Assembly: GCA_030068075.1 (NCBI GenBank)
Contig: CM057837.1
Coordinates: 20,181,691-20,245,690 of the forward strand
Reading direction: 5' to 3'
DNA length: 64,000 nucleotides
From: Paguma larvata
Lineage: Eukaryota > Chordata > Mammalia > Carnivora > Viverridae
Part shown: positions 33,420 through 44,229 of the stretch, piece by piece
Position numbering within the stretch: the first letter of the stretch is position 1
How the letters are laid out: each line of letters starts with the position of its first letter
The notes under the pieces: model-generated
Databases searched by the model: none
What the model was told of the DNA's origin: nothing
Seen by the model: the letters and a program-made list of their open reading frames with translations, nothing else
Position numbers and translations under genes: made by a program

Positions 33420-33720
33420 TTATCTGCCGCTGGTATTTATTCTGTGCGCGTACTGTCTCTACTCCTTACGGTAATCTTACGAGCGTTCTTTCCCCGTTTT
33501 ATATGTGTGTCGGGGGGCACTCTTCAGAGTGTTTATACAGCTCGGCCCAGGCCACACGGCCAATGGAGGACCCCGTCAGATCCACTCGGTTTATCCTGGC
33601 CTTAAACCTGCCGGCTTTCCCACAACTTCCCAGCGTCCCCCCAGGCAAGTGAGAGGCAGCGGGGAGCAAGTTCTGGCCAGGGCCACACACAGCAGACCCA
33701 ACCTGGGTCCGGCGTAGGCG
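33420..33720 (-). repeat. Possible MIR, reverse, very diverged
   Basis: TTATTCTGTGCGCGTACTG, TACGGTAATCTTACGAGCG and CCCAGGCCACACGGCC echo the reverse MIR order. Confidence 0.35.
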
Positions 33721-33849
33721 TCACACTTGTCGGGAGGGAGAGCTGTGGCCCAAGACAGAGATTCTGCGTGTCCGAGTGAAGGCACGTCTTCTAAGAGACC
33801 GGAGGAAACAACGTACCGAATGACGTTTTTTTTAGAAGTCAGTTTTATT

Positions 33850-34480
33850 TCCTAGCTATGATTTTTTTTAATTGAGGTGTAATTCACATGACCTAAAACT
33901 CCCCGTTGTATGGTGTATAATTGCTGTGGTTTTTAGTGGATTCACAGTGCCGTGCGGCCATTGCCGCTCTGTGATTTCGGAACATTTCCTTCATCCCTGG
34001 AAACCCCGTACCTGATAAAGTCAGGTCCTAGTCCCCGTTTTCCCTGCCCCCCATGCCCTGACGGGCACTAATCCTTGTGTCTCTAGGATTTACCTCTTCT
34101 GGCCATTTCCTATAAATGGAAGTATGCGGGATGTGGCCTTTTGTGTCTGGTTTTGTTCACTTAGGGTCATGTTTTCAGGGTCCATCCGCATTATAGAATG
34201 TGCCAGTGCCTCGTTTATTTTTATGGCTGAATAATATTCCACGGTATGTATTTATTTATTTTGAGAGAAAGAGCATGAATGGGGGAGGGGCAGAGAAAGA
34301 GAGGAGAGAGAATCCCAAGCAGGCTCCTCACTGTCAGCGCAGAGCCTGACGTGGGGCTCGAACTCACAAACCGTGAGATCGTGACCTGAGTCGAAATCGA
34401 GAGTCAGACGTTTAACTGACTGAGCCACCCAGGAGCCCCTCCATTCATCAGTTTCTGAATGATTTTGATGCCGCGCTAAA
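33850..34480 (-). repeat. Old L1M 3' region, reverse, split by a SINE
   Basis: TTGAGGTGTAATTCACATGA, TTTTTAGTGGATTCACAGTG, CCATTTCCTATAAATGGAAG, TGTGGCCTTTTGTGTCTGG and GGCTGAATAATATTCCACGG are standard reverse-strand L1M wording. After the SINE the L1 resumes with CCATTCATCAGTTTCTGAAT. Confidence 0.8.
34246..34438 (-). mobile_element. Felid SINE nested in L1M, antisense
   Basis: Starts TATTTATTTATTTTGAGAG and ends GACTGAGCCACCCAGGAGCCCC. It interrupts the L1M at the ATTCCAC/CCATTCATC junction. Confidence 0.92.
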
Positions 34481-34619
34481 TTTTGTTCCAAAGAGTTAGG
34501 TTGCTTGGCAAACCACAAGGTCGAGTCCGCCCCTACCAACATGGGCCGTCATCCATCTAGCAGTACCTGTGGCAGCCAGCTCTCCAGAGGCTTCTTGTGG
34601 TTTGAGAAATAACATGGAA

Positions 34620-34950
34620 ACTCCTGACCGAGACCTTCCCACCCTCAGCCTCTTGCGCTCTCAGGGGCTGGCTCTGTCGCTTCTCAAATCGGTGTCCTTT
34701 GTGCCTGAGAGTCCTCACGAGTTCTGTTCTCTGCCTGGAAGGTTCTGCCTCCCAGACCGCCTGCCTGGCTGCCACCTGCTCGGCCTGAGTGTGGGGAGTG
34801 CACAGCTGACTACCCTTTTTCTCCCCTAGTGAGCCCTCCCCTGGGGTAAAAAGACACTCCTCCCTGGTAACTGTGTGTTCGTTGTGTGTCCACTCGTTTC
34901 CTGTGGGTCCCTCCCCATCCTCCATCTGGAACCACCATTGACAGGCTGCC
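34620..34950 (+). repeat. L2 LINE fragment
   Basis: TGAGAGTCCTCACGAGTTCTG, TCTCTGCCTGGAAGGTTCTG and CCTGCCTGGCTGCC track the L2 'cctttgcacttgctgttccctctgcc' region. Confidence 0.5.
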
Positions 34951-34999
34951 TTTGGGCTTGTGTTGCTGGATCTCTGGGGCCGATACGTGGACTCAGTTC

Positions 35000-35150
35000 A
35001 CGTCCAGATGGTTACCTTGCGTCTAGGACAGAGCCTCCCACAGTGACCTCCCCAGACCAGCAGCAGCAGCCCCTGGGGACGAGTCAGAAATGCCAGGTCC
35101 TGGGCCCCACCCGAGACCTCCCGAACCAGAAACCCGGGGGATGAAAGCAG
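35000..35150 (+). repeat. MER5-like remnant
   Basis: AGAAATGCCAGGTCCTGGGC and CCCCACCCGAGACCTCC fit a diverged MER5A-group element. Confidence 0.35.
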
Positions 35151-35731
35151 CCGGAGTTTTCACAGATTGCTGGCACTCTCTTGAAATCAGCTCAGATTCC
35201 CTCTTCTTACTGGACTGAATTAAGTGGCCCAGAGACTGGTCACTGAGCATCCCCTGCCCGAGGTGCCCACTGCTGAGTGCAGCCGAAGGAATTTCTACAG
35301 AGTGCCGGTGACTCGGCCACGTACCTTTCTTCAGCTAGGGTGGAGTCCTTACCAGTGCACGTGAGGCTTAGGCCTGGGCGAGAGGCAAGGAAAACATTCA
35401 GCCGGGTCGCTGCCCTCGGAGTGGCTGCTGCCGAGTGATGAGACACCTCGAGGCCCAGCACTGCATGTACTGATGGCAGTGTAGACACGTGCTCGAGCAG
35501 GCCCAGCAAGGGACTGAGCGGACTCGGGACGGAGGCCGGGGCAGGCGTTCTGGAGGTGTGTGGGCTCAGGAGGACAGAGGTGGGAGGCAGCAGGCCTAGC
35601 AGCGGGCACCCAGCAAGGTGTAAAATCCTGACTTAGAAGCCACTCAAACTGGAGCCCCCAGGACCCCAACCAGGATACACACGGTGCATTCCACCACCCG
35701 CCACCATGGGCGGGGATGCTGGCCTTTCTTC
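35151..35731. other. Intronic sequence, GC-leaning, unassigned
   Basis: Several frames of about 90-106 codons with no recognisable domain. Possibly an old repeat (GGGACTGAGCGGACTCGGG). Confidence 0.35.
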
Positions 35732-35743
35732 AGAACGGAACCA

Positions 35744-35950
35744 GGGGCACCTGCGTGGCTCAGTTGGTTGAGCGTCGGACTTCAGCTCAGGTCGTGATCT
35801 CACAGTTTGTGGGTTCAAGCCCCGCATCGGGCTCTGTGCTGACAGCTCAGAGCCTGGAGCCTGTTTCACATTCTGTCTCTCTCTGTCTGCCCCTCCCCTG
35901 CTTGTGCTCTGTCTCTCTCTCTCAAATATAAATAAACATTAAAAAAATTT
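35744..35950 (+). mobile_element. Felid SINE
   Basis: GGGGCACCTGCGTGGCTCAG head, GGGTTCAAGCCCC B-box-like segment, CT stretch and AAATATAAATAAACATT tail. The 12-base duplication AGAAYGGAACCA lies at 35732-35743 and 35951-35962. Confidence 0.95.
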
Positions 35951-35999
35951 AGAATGGAACCAAATTAAAATTTTTTATTATATGTATAGCTTCCTTCAT

Positions 36000-36530
36000 T
36001 TTAGCTTAGTTTTTTCAACTCTACTGGTATATGATTGATGAAAAAAGTATATATACTTAGGTTATACAGTGTAATATTTTAACAGGCGTCCAATGTGATT
36101 TAACATACGTATGCATTGTGAAATGATTATCACAATCAAGTTAATGAACACATCCATCACCTCACAGTTACCATTTTTTTTTAAGTTTATTTTATTTATT
36201 TTGAGAGAGAGGGAGGGGGATGGAGAGAGGGAAAGAGAATCCCAAGTGGGCTCTGCACTGACGGCGAGGAGCCCGACATGGGGCTTGATCTCACAAATCT
36301 TGAGATCACAACCTGAGCCAAAATCAAGAGTTAGACACTTAACCAACTGAGCCCCCCAGGCGCCCCTCACAGTTACCATTTTTAAATCTATTTTTCCAGA
36401 TTTATTGAGAAATAATTGATATGCATCACTGTATAAGTTTAAGGCATACGACATGATGGTTTGGTTTACATATACCGTGAAGTGACCACAACAATTTCAG
36501 CTAATACCTATCATATGGATACAATAAGGA
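36000..36530 (-). repeat. L1M 3' UTR sequence (two 3'-end blocks), reverse, split by a SINE
   Basis: ACATACGTATGCATTGTGAA, ATGATTATCACAATCAAG and CACATCCATCACCTCACAG before the SINE, and ATTTATTGAGAAATAATTGA plus TATAAGTTTAAGGCATACG after it, are reverse L1M 3' UTR text. The repeated motif order suggests two overlapping old L1 ends in tandem. Confidence 0.72.
36179..36366 (-). mobile_element. Felid SINE nested in L1M, antisense
   Basis: Ends GAGCCCCCCAGGCGCCCC. A perfect 17-base duplication TCACAGTTACCATTTTT lies at 36162-36178 and 36367-36383, taken from the host L1M. Confidence 0.96.
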
Positions 36531-36596
36531 GAAAAGAAAGAAAAGAAGAAAAGAAAAAAATGTTCTTGTGATAAGAACTCTTAGGATTTACTGTCT

Positions 36597-36815
36597 TTTT
36601 AAAAAAAATTTTAATGTTTATTTATTTTGGAGAGAGAGAGAGACAGAGCATGAGTGAGGGAGGGACAGAGAGAGAGGGAGACACAGAATCCAAAGCAGAT
36701 TCCAGGCTCTGAGCTGTCAGCACAGAGCCTGACGTCATGCTCGAACCCACGAACGGCCAGATCCTGACCTGAGCTGAAGCCGAACGCTCAACCGACTGAG
36801 CCCCCCAGGCGCCCC
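36597..36815 (-). mobile_element. Felid SINE, antisense
   Basis: T/A-rich start, TTTTAATGTTTATTTATTTTG, body intact, ends CCCCCCAGGCGCCCC. Near-direct repeats GGATTTACTGTCTTTT and GGATTTATTCTCTT flank it. Confidence 0.93.
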
Positions 36816-38321
36816 GGGATTTATTCTCTTAACAACATTCCTATGATGTCATCTAGCGGAGTTAGCCACGTTCATCCTGTTGTATGTTACGCCCCGGGTG
36901 CTCCTTCCCGTAAGAGAATCGTTAGTACCTGAGCCACATCGTACCTGAAGGGAATGGTTCTCTTCAACCTCACAAGCTTCCTGGAGCCCCATACTGAGAT
37001 TCGTAATCAAGAAGTTACAGCCATCATACATCACTCCTTAGATCCAGCAGTGAAGAGTTCTGTTGAATTTCCTCTTTTCCAGAGGAAATACAAAGCTAAA
37101 TAAATATCATATGCTTTAAATTGATTTCTAAAAAGTGCGTGTCACCCCATACAGTTGTGTTATTTTAGAAAGGTGGGATTTGTTCTCAGTGAACCAAAGC
37201 TTTGAGCTAGACGTCCCCAATTACTCAGAAGGTTGATGGTTAGAAGCCCAAAGAGATTTTCGCAAAAGCGGTAAGGGGAAGCCTGCTGACCTTGCACCGG
37301 TGAAATTTCCAGCAGATTCCGTCAGGCCGTGCCTCACAGAAAGGGCTGAAAAGGCACCTGCCTCCTCAATAGAGCATCACCGGTTACATCAGAGATCCGT
37401 GGAAACAATGTGGGTTCTTTGCCTCCGCACCTTTTATTCTGCAATTTTCAGACCCTTACCTGCAGCTAGAAGATGCCGGTAAATGATGCATTCATGCAGT
37501 GCTCTTTGAATTCGTTCAGCCTCCAAAGTTCATCTTTGACCCTGACATTATTGCTGGAAGTGGTCGTCCGGTATTCCCACACAAAATAATAAAATATTGA
37601 CACAGCATTTACTTCTTAATTTTGGTTGATTTCAGCTCCCAAGGTGCCCACCTAGAACCTGAATCCTTAAAACCTTCTCTTGTATCTCTTTGTCAATGAA
37701 TCATTCATTTGTCTGCATAGCCTCTGAGGCAGATCTTCTTTATAAAAGAAAAGGGGGAGGGGGGTGTAATAGACCAGAAAAAATGCCGGTAAAATTTCAG
37801 GTTTGCCCTTGGAAGCGGGGCTAAGATTTTGAGACAGAAAATGAGTTTCTGGTTCTTGAGGCTTCTTATTAGCACATGACTCTGGGTTTCTTCTGGGAGC
37901 TATGGACTGGAACTAGTAATGACATAGGTATTTGAGCATAATACGACACAAACTCCTATTCTGGAGGCTATATTCCATGTGTTAATTTCTAGAAAGTTCT
38001 ACCGATTTTTAGACTTATCACTTAAACTCTCAGGATAGAACTTAAAACACCATAGTGGCAAGAGTTCGGGGGACTTAACTTTCCACAACATACGTACTCG
38101 TCAAGAAGAACCAAAGTTGAATTCTTACCAAGAAAACCTTTTAACAACTTTTTCAAAGGAATGCTTTAGATGATTCTTTTGTGTGGCTGATGGGCGTTCT
38201 CATAGACCAGCAAACAACTCCGGGGAACACTTCTCTATCAGTGTTCTTACTAGAATGAAGAATAAGATACTGGGTTACACATCTCTCATCATCCAGAAAA
38301 GGAGGCATAGAGGTTTTAAAG
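36816..38321. other. Intronic sequence, nothing recognised
   Basis: 1.5 kb with no repeat or exon that I can name. A purine-rich patch lies at 37746-37766. Confidence 0.45.
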
Positions 38322-38335
38322 AAAATCTCCAAATT

Positions 38336-38547
38336 TTTTTTACATGTATTTATTTTGGGGAGACAGAGCACAAACAGGGGAGGGGCAGAGAGAGAGGGAG
38401 ACACAGAATCCGAAGCAGGCTCCAGGCTCTGAGCTGTCAGCACAGAGCCCGAAGCAGGGCTCGAACCCACAGACCGTGAGATCATGACCTGAGCCATGAC
38501 CTGAGCCGAAGTGGGGCGCTTAACTGACTGAGCCACCCGGCCGCCCT
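38336..38547 (-). mobile_element. Felid SINE with small internal duplication, antisense
   Basis: Typical body ending GAGCCACCCGGCCGCCC. The A-box-side segment CATGACCTGAGC is present twice in a row (about 38483-38506). The 14-base duplication AAAATCTCCAAATT lies at 38322-38335 and 38550-38563. Confidence 0.95.
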
Positions 38548-38751
38548 GAAAAATCTCCAAATTAAATAGACCAAGAGGGTACTTGTTTAAAGAGTGCTGG
38601 GAAAGTGTTAATAAATGCACAAATGCAGCCGCCAGTGGGAGAGGCTAGGGGCGAGGCTGGCGTGGGTGGGGGGAGGGGAGGAACGTGCCGTCCCCGGTGC
38701 CCTTTGCAGTTGCCCACGCGCTCGGGTGGTAAGATGCAGACAGTCTCTGCG

Positions 38752-38774
38752 CCCCCCCACCCCCCCCCACCCCC
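38752..38774 (-). other. C-tract / minus-strand G-quadruplex motif
   Basis: Runs of 7, 9 and 5 C separated by single A, so the minus strand has three long G-tracts with one-base loops, enough for four G3 tracts. The plus strand could form an i-motif. Confidence 0.75.
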
Positions 38775-38819
38775 GCTGTCTCAAGGGGCCTTCCCTCGGC
38801 CTGGGTGATGCCACCTCCG

Positions 38820-39170
38820 GGGCTCTTGTCCCTCCTCTGTGATCTGATCGCTCCTGAGACCCTTCCCCGGGCTCCTCCTTGCCGGTGCTCCCCACCTCTC
38901 CACACCCTTCCACCCAACACACAGACCACTGTCTCCAGCTCTGATTTCTCTGGAGTTCCAGATCAGAGAACTGATACTTTCCGGAAACCAGACTGTCCAT
39001 ACCCAGCTGTCACACAGGATCTCCGGCGCAGTAACTCCAACACTAAGCCCCCATTGTCCCTGGGGCTCCGCACCCCGAGGCTGCAGCGTTTCCACTCACC
39101 CAGCGGCCAGAGGCGGACCCTGGAGGGTCCCCGGAATCACCCGCATGCTGCCTGCATGCCCCGGGGCGCG
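38820..39170 (+). repeat. L2 LINE ORF2 fragment
   Basis: TGTCTCCAGCTCTGATTTC, TCTGGAGTTCCAGATCAGAG, GCTGTCACACAGGATCTCC and AACTCCAACACTAAGCC follow the L2 'ctccagccctgacctc...ctggagttccag...' segment. Confidence 0.55.
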
Positions 39171-39232
39171 CCGAGGCCGGCTGTGGCACATCTTCCGGAT
39201 TCCTTTGATTTTCTTGCCCCGCCTGGTCGTCA

Positions 39233-39271
39233 TCCCCCCCTCCCCCTCCCCCCTACCCCCCACCGCCCCAC
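39233..39271 (-). other. C-tract cluster / minus-strand G-quadruplex motif
   Basis: CATCCCCCCTCCCCCTCCCC and the following CCTACCCCCCACCGCCCC give at least five C-runs of four or more. Confidence 0.75.
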
Positions 39272-39747
39272 CTCTGGAGCTGGACGGCCGCCTGCAGGTT
39301 ATCTCCACCCTGGAGCAAAAGCGTTCTCTCCTGAGCACAAAGTGTTCTTCCTCCTCCTTCAGGGAGGCCAGGCCCCACCCCGGGATGACACTGATCCCCG
39401 CAGGTGCCGCCCTCAGAGCCTGGGTGAGCCCCTGCGCCCCAGCCCTCCCCTCCCTGCCCGACTGACCCTGAACTCGGGGCGGCCCCTGGGCAGCCCCTCA
39501 TCCGGCCAAGTCCTGCCGACACCCGCAGGGCAGCCGCCGCCTCCCTGCGTTGCTCAGCTCCCGGAACCCCCTGCCTCCACACCTACCCCCTCCCGGTCCT
39601 GGGGTTCCACCCTCTCCTTCCTGGTGCCGCCGCCGTGGCTGAACATCTCCATTACTTTTCATGCAGACCAGTTGTTTTTAAACATTTTTAACACCAATGA
39701 AACCCAGAGCAGAAAGTGGGGAAGGAGCAGCGAGGGAGGAAGGGGCT

Positions 39748-39784
39748 GGAGGAGGAGGAGGAGGAGGAGGAGGAGGAGGAGGAG
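39748..39784. repeat. (GGA)12 microsatellite
   Basis: Twelve perfect GGA units at the end of the GC-rich block. A second, much shorter instance of the motif seen at 25.5 kb. Confidence 0.97.
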
Positions 39785-40988
39785 ATAAATGGTAAATCGG
39801 TGGATGTTTCTGGAGCACCAGCCGAGCTTGCCCCTGTGCGGCTCGGCCTCTGGGCCTCGGCTCTTGGGACCCCACAGCCCCGTGAGGTGGCAGAACCCAT
39901 CTCACAGACGAGGCCCACGCTGTGGGGAGCGTAGATGACCCGAGGAAGGGGAGAAGGGAGGGGGGGCAGAGCCACGGCACCCCCTCGCCCTGGCCGGTGT
40001 CCCCTCGCCCTCGTCTGATGCTTCTCGCTTCTTGAGCTTGTCCTGTCTCCCTCCAGGTGTGTTTTCTTGTGTCCTCGACCACATTTGTGCTGCTCCCTCG
40101 AGGCGACAGCCTCAGGCTCGCCCTCGGTCTGTGACCACTGACCAGCGGTGGCCCGGCCTGGACTCAGCGGCCCCGGGGAGCATGGACACAGCCTCTGGCT
40201 CTTCCCATCCCCCCTCCAACTCCCCGATGGCTCTTTCCCTCTCCTCCCACGTCCTTCTGGCCTTCGTCACAGGAGCCCTGCCCGAATGTCCCACCCGCAG
40301 CGTGACGCTTTACGAATGTCCTCCTACAATTAGTGGACAGGCCACAGGCCTCCGCACCCTGAGTCGGGGGGCTTCCTCCCGGTAACCCGTGGTCGGACTG
40401 TCCCTGCTCGTTCCCTGGTAGGAACGTTGGTGTCAACAACCCTTCCTCGTTTGGGGGTTATTCCTGTTTTCGCCACCTGTCTTGGCTCTCTCTCCTTACT
40501 TACACGAGTGGGGGCACGGGCAGAGCTATACTTGACTAACCATCCAAGTGGGGCAGCGGAAGCGTGGATACCTAGGTGCGTTTCTGTCCCCCTCCCCACC
40601 CCCCCGGCCAGGCGTGTCTTGAGTTTCGATACTCTCTTATGTTTTTACGTCCTTCGTGGCACTCAGCTCATTATTTGGCACTGACTGAGCTATTCCATAA
40701 GCAATGAAAGAGTCATATTGTTGAACTGTAAATGTTGCAATCTGATCTGTTTTCTGAGCCTGTGTTTGTATGTTGGATCCTGGGGCTTACATGCTGTGTA
40801 ATAATAGAAAATATTTATATTGGTCTTTGCCCCAGTTCCTCACACAGGGCTCTTTAATCCTTTGTAATTTCCTGAGTGATAAGAGCACTAGACACATCCT
40901 TCGTTAGAATACTTGGCCTTAGACTCTGGTTCCTGACGCAGAGCTCCCAAATCCCTTCAAATTTCCTGGGCGATTGAATATCTTTTGT

Positions 40989-41197
40989 GTTTTTTTTAAG
41001 TTTATTTATTTATTTTGAGAGAGACAGAGACAGCGTGAGTCGGGGAGGGGCAGAGAGAGGGAGAAAGAATCTCAAACAGGCTCCACACTATCAGCGCAGA
41101 GCCCGATGTGGGGCTCGAACCCACAAAGCCAGGAGATCATGACCCGAGCCGAAACCAAGAGTCAGGTGCTTCACCGACTGAGCCACTCAGGTGTCCC
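40989..41197 (-). mobile_element. Felid SINE, antisense
   Basis: Starts TTTTTTAAGTTTATTTATTTATTTTG, ends GAGCCACTCAGGTGTCCC. The 13-base duplication GAATRTCTTTTGT lies at 40976-40988 and 41199-41211. Confidence 0.94.
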
Positions 41198-41780
41198 AGA
41201 ATGTCTTTTGTTCTCATGAGGGGCCTGCACGTTGACTCAAGGATGGGGGCTGGGGACTAGAAAGACCAAGCCATGATTAGAAGCTTGGGACTTTTAGCCG
41301 GACCCCTCAGGGGAGAGGGGCTAGAAATGGAGTTATTGGTCTGTTATGAGTGCATGATGAACCCGGCATAAAAGTCCCAACAGTATAGGGTTCAACCACA
41401 TGAGCTTCTGGGTTGGTGATCCCATCTACGTACCGGCAGGGCGCTCGCTATGCCCCACACGGAAGAAGTTCCTGAACTTGGCTCCCTCTGGACCTCACCT
41501 TGTAAATCTCTTCATCTCGCTGTTCACCAGTACCCTCTGTCGTATCCTTTATGATAATGAACTGGTAAGCATAAGGAAGTGTTTCCCTGAGTTCTGTGAG
41601 CTGTTCTAGCAAATGAATCTGAGGGTAGGGGGTTGTGGAAACCTGATTTGTAGCCAAGTTGGACGGAAGTTGTGGGTTAAGCCGGGGACCCGCGGCTCGT
41701 GATTGGCATCTGAGGTGGGTGGTGGTCTTATGGGCCTCAGCTCATCACCCGTGGGGTCTGCACTAACTCTGGTTACTATC

Positions 41781-41810
41781 AGAATCGAATAGAATCGAAT
41801 AGAATCGAAT
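41781..41810. repeat. 10-bp tandem repeat, three perfect copies
   Basis: The unit AGAATCGAAT is repeated exactly three times inside the ancient repeat, whose usual text has a single AGAATTGAAT-like unit. A local expansion. Confidence 0.95.
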
Positions 41811-41890
41811 CGTAGGACACCCAGCTGGTTGCTTGATGTGTTCCGCCTGTCTGGTGTCAGGAGTGTTTTGAGGGTGGAAGTCGCGGGAGA

Positions 41891-42695
41891 GTAAAAGAGA
41901 AACAGGAGTGCATTTTTCCTTCATACACGCAAGTATCTGTCAAGAGGATGGCCATCGCGAAGTGTTCTCCGCATTCGTATATTTCGGAATCGGCACCAGC
42001 CGCCTAACTGCCTTGAAAGAAACAAACCTCGCTGCGCAGCGTTCCGTCTGCTTAAAGAGTAGTTTTCAGTTCCTACTGACATGCACATTTTATTGTAACT
42101 GCGGCTATTTATTTTAGACACGACGCATGAGAACTATATAAAATACAGAAAACACACGTAGCGAAAAGAAAAAAAAAAAAGAAATGGCACATAATCTCGT
42201 GGCTTTGTGGGGTATTTCCTTCCAGTCTTTTTTTCTGCGACATGCATGCGTTTAGGACTAGTGGTTTTCCTTGGGTAGGATTAGTGCATGTCCCGATTAG
42301 CTGGGGAATTTCTGCTGTGTTCAGCCTGCTGTGTGTTACCAACCTCGTCGCTACTTCCCGCAGGAGGGATAGCTAGCTACGGCAGCTTATACTTCCTTTA
42401 CCGTAAAATCGGTGTGCGTTTATTTTCTCTTCTGATGCATGCGACGACAACGATGATACATTGCCCCCGGCTTAATCTCTTCTCGTTTTCCTGTACGGAA
42501 CCTCTGGGATACAGAATTGTGTGTACAAAGGCCATGAAATACCAAGTGCGATGTATAAATGCCGTTGCCACTACCTCTTGATCTGTGGCTGGAAATCCAA
42601 GAACGCTCTACTGCAGCATCAGGGCGCTTCCGGTGCAGGTGGGGCGCACCGTGCAATCGGCTGGTGAAGAGATTCCCGCTGCTGGAAACGTCGAA
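41891..42695. other. Intronic sequence, nothing recognised
   Basis: No named repeat or exon. An A run lies at 42170-42180. Confidence 0.4.
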
Positions 42696-42699
42696 CTCA

Positions 42700-42800
42700 C
42701 GAATGTTCCTAACTAGAGAACATTCTAGTTCTTTAGAACATTCCTCTCCTAGAGCTATTAAAATAGATTTCTAGACTCTTCTGGACTCTTCTAGACTCTT
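42700..42800. promoter_or_regulatory. GAACATTC/GAATGTTC cluster and TCTAGACTCT repeat
   Basis: GAATGTTC, GAACATTC, TAGTTCTTTA and a second GAACATTC occur within about 45 bases. This gives alternating GAA/TTC pentamers that resemble a heat-shock or steroid-response-type element and can also fold as a hairpin. It is followed by three imperfect copies of TCTAGACTCT (about 42771-42800). Function unknown. Confidence 0.3.
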
Positions 42801-43124
42801 GCGGGGTTTCATGTTCTGATATCTCTCGTCGCATGGCGGGACTGCCTCCTGTGTCTCCCTCTCCCCCTCCTCACCAGCTCCTTTGTAGCCCATGAAATAC
42901 ACCAGCCTTGAAAACATGCCTCTTTTCCCCACCCACCCGCCCCAAACCTGTGGACCCTGCGATGCCCCCTCTCAAGCTCACGTCCCTCTGTCTTCCCCTC
43001 CCCCTCTCATCCCTTCTCGTCCACACCAGCCTTTATCCTCCATTTCCCCTCCTTCTGTTCACTTGGCCCCCACGAGCTTTTCTGGTGCTGACCTCTGTAA
43101 TCCGTGTCTGGCACAGCCCCTCAG

Positions 43125-43660
43125 TTTCTCCTTCAGTGCCCTCCTCACCTGATTCCATGAACTTGGGCTTTCCGAGTCCCCTCTGGTCACCCACAGGACT
43201 CCTTTCCTGCCTCTTCCTCGGCTGCTCCTTCTCCTCCCAGGTCTGAGATGACCCCCAGGGAGACCCATCCTCTGGCGCGATGTGAACTCGCACCTCTTTG
43301 CTGATGGAGCCCAAATCTACGTCTCTGGCCCCCATCTGTCCCGGAAGCTCAGCCCCAAGCCCCCGGGATGGAATATTGGAGGTCTCTGCCTGGGAGGCTC
43401 CCATGTACACTGCAAGTGCGGCATGAAGATATCTAGACTCCTCCGCTTTGCTCCACAGACACCCGCCTCTGTTCCGTGTCTCCACCAGGGGTCCTGGCAC
43501 CCACCCACCCATTCAGCCCTCCGACTCTTTCCTTTGCTGGCGTCCCATGGACTTTACGTCCTTAGTATCTTTCCCCTCCTTCTCACTCCTGCTGCAATTT
43601 TCCTAGTTCTGACCTCCATCAGATTTCCCTGGGACCCACTACTAGCTGCCTGACCGCAGT
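43125..43660 (+). repeat. L2 LINE ORF2 fragment
   Basis: CACCTCTTTGCTGATGGAGC, CCAAATCTACGTCTCTGGCC, CCATCTGTCCCGGAAGCTC, TTGGAGGTCTCTGCCTGG and ACTCCTCCGCTTTGCTCC follow L2 ORF2. 42820-43125 is CT-rich and may be a further eroded part. Confidence 0.65.
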
Positions 43661-43835
43661 GTGGGCGGTTCTCACGTGATCAGCCTAGTTTGCCCTGTGC
43701 CAGCAGCGGAGAGCTGCTACCTGAGCTGTTGGCCTTTGTGGCTGAGGGAATACCCAGGTGCCAGTTTAGACCAAGGAGGGGGCAGATTTTGTTTTGTTTT
43801 GCTTGTGGTGGAGGTGGACCTAGTAGTTCCCTCTG

Positions 43836-44226
43836 CAGCTTAAACAAATTACTGGAAATTTAGCGTCTTGAAACATCACAGATTTTTATCTTATAATTCT
43901 GGAGGCTCTGGGAGAGAATCCTTTCCCTTGCTTTCTCCAGCTGGTACAGGCTACCTCTATTCCTTGGCTCTTGGCCCCTTCTCCGCCTTCAAAGCGACAG
44001 TGTAGAATCTTCCAACCTCTCTGGCTCTTGCTCTCCTGCTAGTCTCTTACAAGGACTCTGTGATTGTGCTGGGCCCGGCCGGGTGACACAGAGAGTCTCT
44101 CCCATCTCAAAGCCCTTAGTTTAATCATGTCAACAGAGACCGTGCATCAGGTACAGTAATATATCCACAGTGTCCCGGAATCAGGACACGGACGTCTTTG
44201 AGAGGCCTTTATTCAGCCCACGACAG
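43836..44226 (-). mobile_element. MaLR-like LTR (MLT1/MST group), reverse
   Basis: CAGATTTTTATCTTATAATTC, TCTGGAGGCTCTGGGAGAG, TCTTACAAGGACTCTGTGA and the end CTTTATTCAGCCCACGAC read as the reverse complement of a solitary MaLR-type LTR. No internal retroviral genes are present. Confidence 0.55.
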
Positions 44227-44229
44227 GGC

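Larger units (their letters stand above)
38600..40420. other. GC-rich intronic block with C-tracts
   Basis: About 1.8 kb clearly GC-richer than its surroundings. It contains an L2-like piece, two C-tract clusters and a (GGA)12 run, listed separately. A plus-strand frame of 327 codons (38805-39788) runs through L2 text into the GGA repeat, where it becomes poly-Arg. It has no domain and is read as chance. Elsewhere, unassigned. Confidence 0.5.
40700..41890 (+). repeat. Ancient interspersed repeat, name uncertain, split by a SINE
   Basis: TCCCTCTGGACCTCACCTTG, TATCCTTTATGATAATGAAC, GTGTTTCCCTGAGTTCTGTG, GTGATTGGCATCTGAGGTG and TAGGACACCCAGCTGG form a well-known mammalian repeat text. I cannot name the family with confidence. 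The SINE at 40989 is nested in or next to it. Confidence 0.5.

Noticed and set aside
38805..39788. 327-codon Pro-rich plus-strand frame
   Set aside because: It runs through L2-like text and ends in (GGA)n-encoded poly-Arg. No domain, no splice or promoter support; high GC simply removes stops.
41781..41810. Short regular repeat resembling a CRISPR or satellite seed
   Set aside because: Adjacent 10-base copies with no spacers, inside an old eukaryotic repeat.
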